Of a stretch of 10,696 bases of DNA, positions 5,802 through 10,696 are shown piece by piece; position 1 is the stretch's first letter; each line of letters begins with the position of its first letter. A program made the translations under genes and the position numbers. This DNA is from Stenotrophomonas sp. (GTDB taxonomy: Bacteria > Pseudomonadota > Gammaproteobacteria > Xanthomonadales > Xanthomonadaceae): positions 877-11,572 of the forward strand of contig DMZT01000383.1 of the NCBI GenBank assembly GCA_003484865.1. Reading direction: 5' to 3'. Under the pieces are notes generated by a model. The model had not been told where the DNA came from. It worked only from the letters and a program-made list of their open reading frames with translations, and searched no databases.

Positions 5802-7133
5802 ATGGGCGCAATGAAGGGAATGCTTACAGCGAAGGGGCTCGCCGCTCTGCCGGCGGGAGAATGGGCCTCCGATCCGGCGCCGCGCGGAGCGGGCTGCCTG
5901 GACGTTCGCAAGCTGGCAGGCGGCCAGCTGCGGTTCTACTACCGATACACCAAGGCGAACGGCCAGCGGGACCGCCTGCTGATCGGCACCGGTCTGGCAC
6001 TGACCGCGGCACGCGAGTCAGCGGCGGCGTTGTCCCGCCGGTATCAAGCCGGCGAACGCGATCTGCGCGACGCGATCGAGGCCGAGGCAGCTGCAGCAGA
6101 ACGCGCGAAGGCCGACGCCTTGGCCGAGTCGACGCGCCGCTCCGGAGCAACCCTGGGCGCGCTGATGATGGCCTACGCCCAGAGCTTGGAGGATGCCGGC
6201 AAGGTCTCCGCCGCAGCCACCCGCGCAGCCATCAGGCGCCACATCGAAGAACCGTGGCCGGCCCTGTGGGCGCGCCCAGCTTCTGAGCTCGAGTTGGATG
6301 ATCTGCTCCCAATCCTGTCCCGCATGGTGCGCGGCAAGAAGCTGCGCGAGGGCGGCAAGATCCGTTCGTACCTGCGCGCGGCCTATGCGGCGGCGATCGC
6401 GGCAAAGCAGGATGCCGCCGCTCCTGACGCACTGCGCGCGCTCAACGTGTCCAGGAATCCTGCGCGCGACCTTGCGACCCTGGACAGCGGACAGCCGCGC
6501 GACCGGGTGCTTTCGGTGGCGGAGCTTCGCGCGTACTGGCGCAGGATCGAGGCCATAACCGGACGGCAGGGCGCGCTCCTGCGCTTCCACCTGCTGACCG
6601 GCGGCCAGCGCATCGCGCAGTTGATCCGGTTGCAGTGGTCAGATCACGCTCACGACGCCGACACCGGTACCGCGTCCGTTCGCCTGCTCGACATCAAAGG
6701 CCGGCGCCGGCTCCCCCGCGTGCATCTGGTGCCCTTGCTCCCACGGATGGCTATGGATCTCGCCACCCTGCGCGGCGATGGTGACGGGCCACACCTGTTC
6801 TCGCTCACAGCCGGGAAGACGCCCGCCACCTATGACGAGCTGCGAGGAATCATGGACCCGGTCGTGGCAAACATGGTGGCCGCAGGTGAGCTGGCATCGC
6901 CGTGCACGCCGGGTGACCTGCGCCGCACGGTAGAGACGCGCCTGGCCGCGCTGGGAATGTCCGAAGAAATCCGTGGCCACCTCCAGTCCCACGGCCTGAG
7001 CGGCGTCCAGAAGCGGCATTACAACTTCTTCGAGTACGCCGCAGAGAAGCGCGCCGCTGTCGAGGCACTGTTCGAACTACTCACCGGTGCAGGTGCAACG
7101 GTGTTGCCGATGCGAAACGGCCTGCGCCGTTAG
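5802..7133 (+). CDS. int: Tyrosine recombinase / integrase (P4-like, DUF4102 N-terminus)
   Basis: 443 residues from ATG 5802; ATG 5811 or 5820 and an upstream in-frame GTG 5715 are alternatives. The N-terminal 90 residues have the DUF4102 arm-binding pattern (LDVRKLAGGQLRFYYRYTKANG...). A helical core-binding domain follows (about 120-225), then the catalytic domain. Visible catalytic residues are Arg270 (TGGQR), a probable Lys299 (DIKGRR), Arg374 (GDLRR), His397 (LQSHG) and Tyr407 (KRHYN). The usual first His of the HxxR box is Gly371 here, a substitution I recall in related xanthomonad integrases. It catalyses site-specific integration and excision by strand exchange at the tRNA core 138 bases upstream. 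The gene overlaps the convergent small gene's stop by four bases. It appears intact. Confidence 0.92.
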   Translation: MGAMKGMLTAKGLAALPAGEWASDPAPRGAGCLDVRKLAGGQLRFYYRYTKANGQRDRLLIGTGLALTAARESAAALSRRYQAGERDLRDAIEAEAAAAERAKADALAESTRRSGATLGALMMAYAQSLEDAGKVSAAATRAAIRRHIEEPWPALWARPASELELDDLLPILSRMVRGKKLREGGKIRSYLRAAYAAAIAAKQDAAAPDALRALNVSRNPARDLATLDSGQPRDRVLSVAELRAYWRRIEAITGRQGALLRFHLLTGGQRIAQLIRLQWSDHAHDADTGTASVRLLDIKGRRRLPRVHLVPLLPRMAMDLATLRGDGDGPHLFSLTAGKTPATYDELRGIMDPVVANMVAAGELASPCTPGDLRRTVETRLAALGMSEEIRGHLQSHGLSGVQKRHYNFFEYAAEKRAAVEALFELLTGAGATVLPMRNGLRR

Positions 7134-7345
7134 AACGGGAGGTCATCCGGCACATCCAGGCCTGCCAGCCGTCTGACGGCGCGCTGATCGCTGCTGGCAT
7201 GCACTCTCAAACGCCGTGCAGCGGCCCGCCGTCTCGACTGGGCCTGCCAATTTCCTGACGTGTCTCCTTCTAGACTCGCAGCACGGTTCAGGCACGCCTC
7301 CGCCCGTGTTGACAGCCACATTTGATAGTTCTCCCATTTACTCAT
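7130..7345 (-). CDS. Small basic protein (71 aa) with SSB-like C-terminal tail
   Basis: 71 residues, not a recognised family. GGAAGG lies 8 bases before ATG 7345, a good ribosome site. The N-terminal half (MSKWENYQMWLSTRAEACLNRAASLEG) looks helical and the middle is Arg-rich (SRRRAAARRLRVHASSDQRAVRR). The end, LDVPDDLPF, resembles the single-stranded DNA-binding protein tip DDDIPF, the peptide that recruits SOS and repair enzymes. It converges on the integrase and is transcribed away from the proteasome-like gene. A DNA- or replication-associated accessory role is possible but inferred only from the tail and charge. Confidence 0.6.
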   Translation of the reverse strand: MSKWENYQMWLSTRAEACLNRAASLEGDTSGNWQAQSRRRAAARRLRVHASSDQRAVRRLAGLDVPDDLPF

Positions 7346-7424
7346 GAATCCATCCTTCCATGAGCGGGTCGCACAGGAGGCGACAGATAGGTCCCCAGTC
7401 CTAGCGAGGGCTTCAACGTGAAGG

Positions 7425-7458
7425 TACTATCCTGACCGAGCCGTTCTACAGGCTCAGG
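7425..7458 (+). promoter_or_regulatory. Possible promoter and inverted repeat before the proteasome-like gene
   Basis: TACTAT (7425-7430) could be a -10 box; the matching -35 (TAGCGA, 7402-7407, 17-base spacer) is poor. Just downstream GAGCC (7438-7442) and GGCTC (7451-7455) form a 5-bp inverted repeat with an 8-base loop, and CCTGA/TCAGG (7431-7435/7454-7458) offers an alternative pairing. This is the only promoter-like material in the gap from 7346 to 7517. Confidence 0.25.
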
Positions 7459-7507
7459 GGGCGGCACAGAAGTTGCATCTTGCCGATGTAGAAATGGTAG
7501 AGCCCAT

Positions 7508-7513
7508 GGAGGG
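7508..7513 (+). promoter_or_regulatory. Ribosome binding site that supports a TTG start
   Basis: GGAGGG sits 4 bases before TTG 7518 and is the only strong Shine-Dalgarno sequence in this leader. The in-frame ATGs at 7494 and 7506 have no comparable site; the ATG at 7506 actually overlaps it. This site decides in favour of a product beginning Met-Thr. Confidence 0.6.
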
Positions 7514-7517
7514 CGCT

Positions 7518-8540
7518 TTGACAATCAATATTGCACTTGCGACTTACGATAGCGTCGTACTCGGATGCGACAGTCTGTCAAGCATGATGGATAGCGTGAT
7601 TTTCCCATTCAACCACGATTTTGCCCTCGATGCAGATGGCAACTTGATCACTGATGCCAACGGCAATTTCACCATTTCTCTCACAGGTGACAAAGTCACT
7701 CAGGTCGCAACCACCGTGTTTGGCGGTGTACGAAAGATGTTCTGCGTTTATGAGACAGAAGATAAAGATGGTATGTCGGTCGCTGCGGTTACCGCAGGAT
7801 TGGCAATCCTGCAAGGCGTGACAATTGCGGAACATGTCAAACGCTTCAAGCACTTGAGCAAGGCTGTCAGCTACGAGTCTGTTGCAGAAGTTGCTGATGC
7901 GTTTTTCCGATATTTCAGGGAAAAATGGGATGCGCAGTTTGCTGGATATCCCGAAGCCCAGCGGCAGTTCATGCCAACCGTACAGTTCATATTGGCTGGG
8001 TATGGTGGAACTCCGGATCGGCTACAGGTGTTTCGAATCGACGTTCAACAAGGGCGCGTCGCTGAGGAATTTGGGGCAGGTGAACACACCGGCATCTGCT
8101 GGGGCGGGATGGCCAATTACGTTGAACGGCTGACCAGGGGTGTTGACGCTAACGTTGTCTATACCGCAACCCGCCAAATTGCTGAGGCCCTTTCCGCCCA
8201 ACGGGACGCAGTGCTTGGGGAGGTCTCAGAAGCCCTTGCGACAGCCGGGGTCACACTGCCCTCCGACCTCAACTTTGACGTAACTGAACAGATTGAACCT
8301 ACGTTGCCTTGGGATGCACACCAGGCTGACATTGATTTTGGGAACCTGTCCACGCAATACGCAGTTGAGTTGGTGGAATTGCTTGTCAATACCCAATCAG
8401 GCATGCAACGATTCGCCCGCGGGATCCCTACCGTTGGTGGCCGAACGCACATTGGGGTCTTGAAGCGAGGTGAAGGCTTTACGCCCCTGAACGAACCCAA
8501 GCTCCAGCACCTCCACACGGGATACAGCCATGATTTCTAG
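7518..8540 (+). CDS. Proteasome-type Ntn hydrolase homologue, divergent and enlarged
   Basis: 340 residues from TTG 7518, preceded by GGAGGG; removal of Met would expose Thr1. Without gaps, TINIALATYDSVVLGCD places Thr1 and Asp17 exactly where HslV has Thr1/Asp17 and archaeal proteasome beta has Thr1/Glu17. After about 25 extra residues, GDKVTQV (Lys58) fits the Lys33 strand (GKKLFQI). Later, FILAGYGGTPDRLQVFRID and GRVAEEFGAGEHTGICWGG...YVERL (157-204) match the proteasome strand-turn-strand and the start of the helix that follows. GGRTHIGVLKRGEGF (306-320) matches the last core strands (GG-x-[IV]-x-[VI]-x-VI). Serine and aspartate equivalents of Ser129/Asp166 are not evident. The family hydrolyses peptides or amides with Thr1; activity here is unproven. 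Alternatively ATG 7506 would add a five-residue propeptide. Lower GC than its neighbours. The stop overlaps the next gene by 11 bases. Confidence 0.7.
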   Translation: MTINIALATYDSVVLGCDSLSSMMDSVIFPFNHDFALDADGNLITDANGNFTISLTGDKVTQVATTVFGGVRKMFCVYETEDKDGMSVAAVTAGLAILQGVTIAEHVKRFKHLSKAVSYESVAEVADAFFRYFREKWDAQFAGYPEAQRQFMPTVQFILAGYGGTPDRLQVFRIDVQQGRVAEEFGAGEHTGICWGGMANYVERLTRGVDANVVYTATRQIAEALSAQRDAVLGEVSEALATAGVTLPSDLNFDVTEQIEPTLPWDAHQADIDFGNLSTQYAVELVELLVNTQSGMQRFARGIPTVGGRTHIGVLKRGEGFTPLNEPKLQHLHTGYSHDF

Positions 8541-8739
8541 TCTTGCAATGAACAGCGGATCTCAAACCTTCAGCGAGAAGAAAGTTCGGTCCGCGCGTGC
8601 GGACGAAAGAACTGGTGCAATCCGTGATAAGGCTTCGGCTAGCGTCTCGACAGGGCGGGTAAAGACCTACGAGATTCAGGTCCGTAACGGTCGCCTAGTT
8701 GTAGCAGGAGCGATCAAGAAGGCTCCTGCCAAGACTTAA
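8530..8739 (+). CDS. Small basic protein (69 aa) coupled to the Ntn hydrolase gene
   Basis: 69 residues from ATG 8530, which overlaps the end of the upstream gene by 11 bases in another frame; ATG 8548 is an alternative. No named family is recognised. The first 45 residues are Ser/Arg/Lys-rich and probably disordered. The last 25 (KTYEIQVRNGRLVVAGAIKKAPAKT) suggest a beta hairpin with a basic tail. Net charge is strongly positive. Overlap and the shared terminator at 8763 make it an operon partner of the proteasome-like gene, so substrate, adaptor or regulator roles are conceivable; none can be chosen from the sequence. Confidence 0.6.
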   Translation: MISSLAMNSGSQTFSEKKVRSARADERTGAIRDKASASVSTGRVKTYEIQVRNGRLVVAGAIKKAPAKT

Positions 8740-8762
8740 GCTGAATCGTTCAAATTTCCAAG

Positions 8763-8787
8763 AGCCCCGTTGAAAGACGGGGCTTTT
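8763..8787 (+). terminator. Rho-independent terminator of the two-gene unit
   Basis: AGCCCCGT (8763-8770) and ACGGGGCT (8777-8784) form a perfect 8-bp GC-rich stem with a TGAAAG loop. With the last T of the stem, four Ts (8784-8787) end the structure. It lies 24 bases after the stop of the small gene and separates this unit from the SOS operon. Confidence 0.85.
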
Positions 8788-8876
8788 GTGCTACTCGGGG
8801 CCTGATTTGCGTTGAACCCGAGCGACGTTTCAGTTGCATCGACGGGTTGCGGCGAGCACTGGTGACCGCGCGATGC

Positions 8877-8904
8877 TTGGGAGTCCTATTAGTAATTGTA
8901 CTAA
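8877..8904 (+). promoter_or_regulatory. LexA box (SOS operator) and overlapping promoter of umuDC
   Basis: TTAGTAATTGTACTAA (8889-8904) is a perfect inverted repeat, TTAGTA-N4-TACTAA. It matches exactly the TTAG-N6-TACTA LexA motif reported for Xylella and Xanthomonas. A plausible promoter overlaps it: -35 TTGGGA (8877-8882), 16-base spacer, -10 TACTAA (8899-8904). LexA binding would cover the -10 box and repress umuDC until DNA damage. Confidence 0.85.
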
Positions 8905-8953
8905 CATGCGGGCCGTCTCGAATTCTGAGACATGTCGCTCGCAGAGTACGCCC

Positions 8954-9436
8954 ATGCAGTCCCTCCCCTACCCCCATACCCTGGCCCTGCTCGTGGGCCC
9001 TGCCCTGATAGACGGCCCGGCCCAGTTCGTGCCGCTGGCTGCAGCGCGCGCCCGACTGGGCTTCCCATCGCCGGCCGACGACTTCATGGACGAGGCCATC
9101 GACCTGCATCGCCTGCTGGTGCGCAACCCGGCCGCCACCTTTCTCTACCGCGCCGATGGCTGGTCCATGAGTGGCGCCGGCGTCAGCGACGGGGACATCC
9201 TGGTGGTGGACCGGTCGGTCACTCCGCAGGCCGGTGACCTGGTCATTGCCATCTGGGACGGGAACCAGCCCACCTGTAAGGTGCTGCAGCTGTTCGAGAA
9301 CCACATGGAGCTGCATTCGGCCAACCCCGATTTCCCTCCGATCGTGCTCGAGCAGCCCACTGAGGTTGAGGTGTTCGCCGTCGTGGGGGTCGTGCGCCAG
9401 ATCAAGCGCCGGAGCGGCCATGTTCGGGCTCGTTGA
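8954..9436 (+). CDS. umuD: UmuD-like S24 peptidase subunit of DNA polymerase V
   Basis: 160 residues, against 139 in E. coli; the extra length is mostly N-terminal. ATG 8954 was chosen because it lies 50 bases after the LexA box; ATG 8906 is too close to the promoter. The S24 domain starts at GFPSPADDFMDEAIDLHRLLV, nearly identical in pattern to E. coli UmuD after its cleavage site. Catalytic Ser71 (GWSMSGAGVSDGD) and Lys109 (TCKVLQL) match Ser60 and Lys97. RecA-filament-stimulated self-cleavage should give UmuD', the active partner of UmuC. The scissile position reads Leu35-Gly36 rather than the usual Cys-Gly or Ala-Gly. It overlaps umuC by 17 bases, so the two are co-translated. Confidence 0.93.
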   Translation: MQSLPYPHTLALLVGPALIDGPAQFVPLAAARARLGFPSPADDFMDEAIDLHRLLVRNPAATFLYRADGWSMSGAGVSDGDILVVDRSVTPQAGDLVIAIWDGNQPTCKVLQLFENHMELHSANPDFPPIVLEQPTEVEVFAVVGVVRQIKRRSGHVRAR

Positions 9437-10670
9437 CGGCAACAACTTCTACGCTAGCTGCGAGCGGGTGTTCCAGCCGGCGCTGCGCGGCGTGCCGCTG
9501 GTGGTACTGAGCAACAACGACGGCTGCGCGATCGCACGCTCGGCCGAAGCCAAAGCCTTGGGCATCAAGATGGGGCAGCCGGCCCACGAGCTGAAGCATC
9601 TGGTCCGGCGGCACGGCCTGCAGATGCGATCGGCGAACTTCGGCCTCTACGGCGACATGAGCGCTCGGGTAGTTTCCATCCTGCGGGAGGCAGCGCCGCG
9701 CGTGGAGGTGTACAGCATCGATGAGAGCTTCATCGACCTCACAGGCGTGCCCCGCCGGGAGGCCTTCGCGCAGGAGCTGCGCACACGGGTGCACAGCTGG
9801 ACGGGCATACCGAACTGCATCGGCATCGGCCCGACGAAGACCCTGGCCAAGCTGGCGAACAAGGCAGCGAAGTCGACAGATGGCGTTGTCGACCTGGCTG
9901 ACCCATTGAAGCGGGACGAGCTGCTACGCCGATTTCCCGTAGAAGATCTGTGGGGCGTCGGGCGGCGCATGGCGCCCAAGCTGATACACATGGGTATAAC
10001 GACCGCCGCGGGCCTGCGCGACGCGCCGCCCGACGACATCCTTGCCACCTTCGGGGTGACCCTCGCGCGGACCCAGCGCGAGCTGCAGGGACATGCATGT
10101 ATGGGGCTGGAGGAAGTAGAACCAGACCGGCAACAGATCATGGTGAGCCGCTCCTTCGCGGATCGGGTTGCCGACCACGAGGCGATTGCCAACGCGCTGG
10201 CCACCTTTGCGATCCGGGCCTGCGAAAAGCTGCGTACCCGTGGGCTGGTGGCATCCGGTCTATGGGTATTTGCCCATTCCGACACCTTCAGGCCCGAGTT
10301 GCCCCAGCACAACGCGACGCGATCGGTAGTGCTGCCGGCGGCGACGTCGGATACAACCCTCGTGCTTGGGACCGTGAGGCAGTTGCTCCGCGGCCTGCTC
10401 AAAGACGGGATCGGCTACAAGAAGGCCGGCGTTGCGTTGCTGGACTTAGCCAAGCCCCACGACCTGCAGTCCGACCTGTTCACTCCGGCCGTTGCTGGAA
10501 ACGATGCGCTGATGGCGACCCTCGACCAGATCAATAGGAAGTTCGGGCGCGGGATGGCCGGGCTCGGCGCGTCTGGATGGAAGACAAAGCCTGTATGGGG
10601 CATGCGGCAGCACATGCTCTCGCCGAACTTCACGACCTCATTGAACGATTTGCCGCGGGTCCGCTGCTGA
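9420..10670 (+). CDS. umuC: UmuC-like catalytic subunit of DNA polymerase V (Y-family)
   Basis: 416 residues, against 422 in E. coli. Start ATG 9420 lies inside the end of umuD. The palm begins MFGLVDGNNFYASCER with Asp6 and steric-gate Tyr11. YSIDESFIDLTG gives Asp101 and Glu102, completing the metal-binding triad at the same numbers as in E. coli. IGIGPTKTLAKLANKAAK lies in the palm, and LWGVGRRMAPKL (about 178-188) is the thumb helix-hairpin-helix. The little-finger domain follows from about 240. QSDLF at 350-354 fits the beta-clamp-binding pentapeptide QL[SD]LF. With UmuD'2 it performs error-prone lesion bypass during the SOS response. All key residues are present, so it should be functional. 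No terminator is visible in the last 26 bases. Confidence 0.96.
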   Translation: MFGLVDGNNFYASCERVFQPALRGVPLVVLSNNDGCAIARSAEAKALGIKMGQPAHELKHLVRRHGLQMRSANFGLYGDMSARVVSILREAAPRVEVYSIDESFIDLTGVPRREAFAQELRTRVHSWTGIPNCIGIGPTKTLAKLANKAAKSTDGVVDLADPLKRDELLRRFPVEDLWGVGRRMAPKLIHMGITTAAGLRDAPPDDILATFGVTLARTQRELQGHACMGLEEVEPDRQQIMVSRSFADRVADHEAIANALATFAIRACEKLRTRGLVASGLWVFAHSDTFRPELPQHNATRSVVLPAATSDTTLVLGTVRQLLRGLLKDGIGYKKAGVALLDLAKPHDLQSDLFTPAVAGNDALMATLDQINRKFGRGMAGLGASGWKTKPVWGMRQHMLSPNFTTSLNDLPRVRC

Positions 10671-10696
10671 TCATGCAAGAGCGGCCCGCAGCGCGG

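Larger units (their letters stand above)
5620..10696. mobile_element. Left part of a tRNA-integrated genomic island or prophage-like element
   Basis: The att core (5620-5664) is followed by an integrase, small accessory genes, a low-GC gene pair and an SOS operon. Because the missing tRNA 5' half should lie where the integrase region begins, the element extends to the right of 5664 and the chromosome lies to the left. An intact CAU-anticodon tRNA on the minus strand is expected at the other boundary, outside the window. No phage structural or conjugation genes are visible, so the type of element is open. umuDC could in principle lie outside it. Confidence 0.65.

Noticed and set aside
7342..7524. 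60-codon minus-strand frame in the gap before the proteasome-like gene
   Set aside because: No ribosome site or recognisable protein features; it overlaps the leader and start of a better-supported gene.
8530..8739. Small protein after the proteasome-like gene as a Pup- or ubiquitin-like tag
   Set aside because: It ends in AKT, not GGE/GGQ or GG, has no Pup-like C-terminal helix, and no ligase, depupylase or ATPase gene is nearby.
9647..10402. 251-codon minus-strand frame opposite umuC
   Set aside because: Antisense shadow of a gene with all catalytic motifs intact; Ser/Arg-rich with no recognisable domain.
1..10696. CRISPR array, toxin-antitoxin pair or insertion sequence
   Set aside because: No regularly spaced repeats, no transposase with terminal inverted repeats and no recognisable toxin or antitoxin family were seen on either strand.

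Overview
The window looks like chromosomal DNA from a GC-rich gammaproteobacterium of the Xanthomonadaceae type (Xanthomonas, Stenotrophomonas, Lysobacter or relatives). This is inferred from three things: the high GC and codon use of the flanking genes, a LexA box of the TTAG-N6-TACTA form described for Xylella/Xanthomonas, and a tyrosine integrase of a form I recall from xanthomonads. No database search was possible.

Left half (1-5619), probably resident chromosome. It opens with the 3' 594 codons of a TonB-dependent outer-membrane receptor (2-1783, +). Facing it is an exported DUF5694 (TraB-like) protein (1817-2866, -). Next come two genes for unknown inner-membrane proteins (3060-3182 and 3251-3814, +). 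They face a coupled pair of lipoprotein genes on the minus strand: a 60-residue lipoprotein followed by an OsmE-like lipoprotein joined by a 4-base GTGA overlap. A 389-base intergenic region (4388-4776) holds an AT-rich promoter-like stretch and several strong inverted repeats. It leads into a secreted or anchored Sel1-repeat protein (4777-5556, +).

Right half (5620-10696), probably an integrated element. At 5620-5664 lies the 3' 45 bases of a tRNA with a CAU anticodon (minus strand, CCA included), cut off after the anticodon loop. Right of it is a P4-type tyrosine integrase (5802-7133). This is the layout expected when an element integrates into a tRNA 3' end: chromosome to the left, element to the right, intact tRNA somewhere beyond the right edge. 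The visible cargo is a small basic protein ending in an SSB-like acidic/Phe tail (7130-7345, -), a lower-GC two-gene unit (7518-8739, +) closed by a good intrinsic terminator, and a LexA-controlled umuDC (DNA polymerase V) operon (8954-10670, +).

The most interesting item is the first gene of the low-GC unit. Read from a TTG start preceded by GGAGGG, the protein begins Met-Thr. Thr1, Asp17 and a Lys in a K-x-x-Q-hydrophobic context line up with the catalytic Thr1, Asp/Glu17 and Lys33 of proteasome beta subunits and HslV. It therefore looks like a divergent, enlarged (about 340 aa) proteasome-type Ntn hydrolase on a mobile element, translationally coupled to a 69-residue basic protein of unknown function and lying beside an SOS mutagenesis operon.
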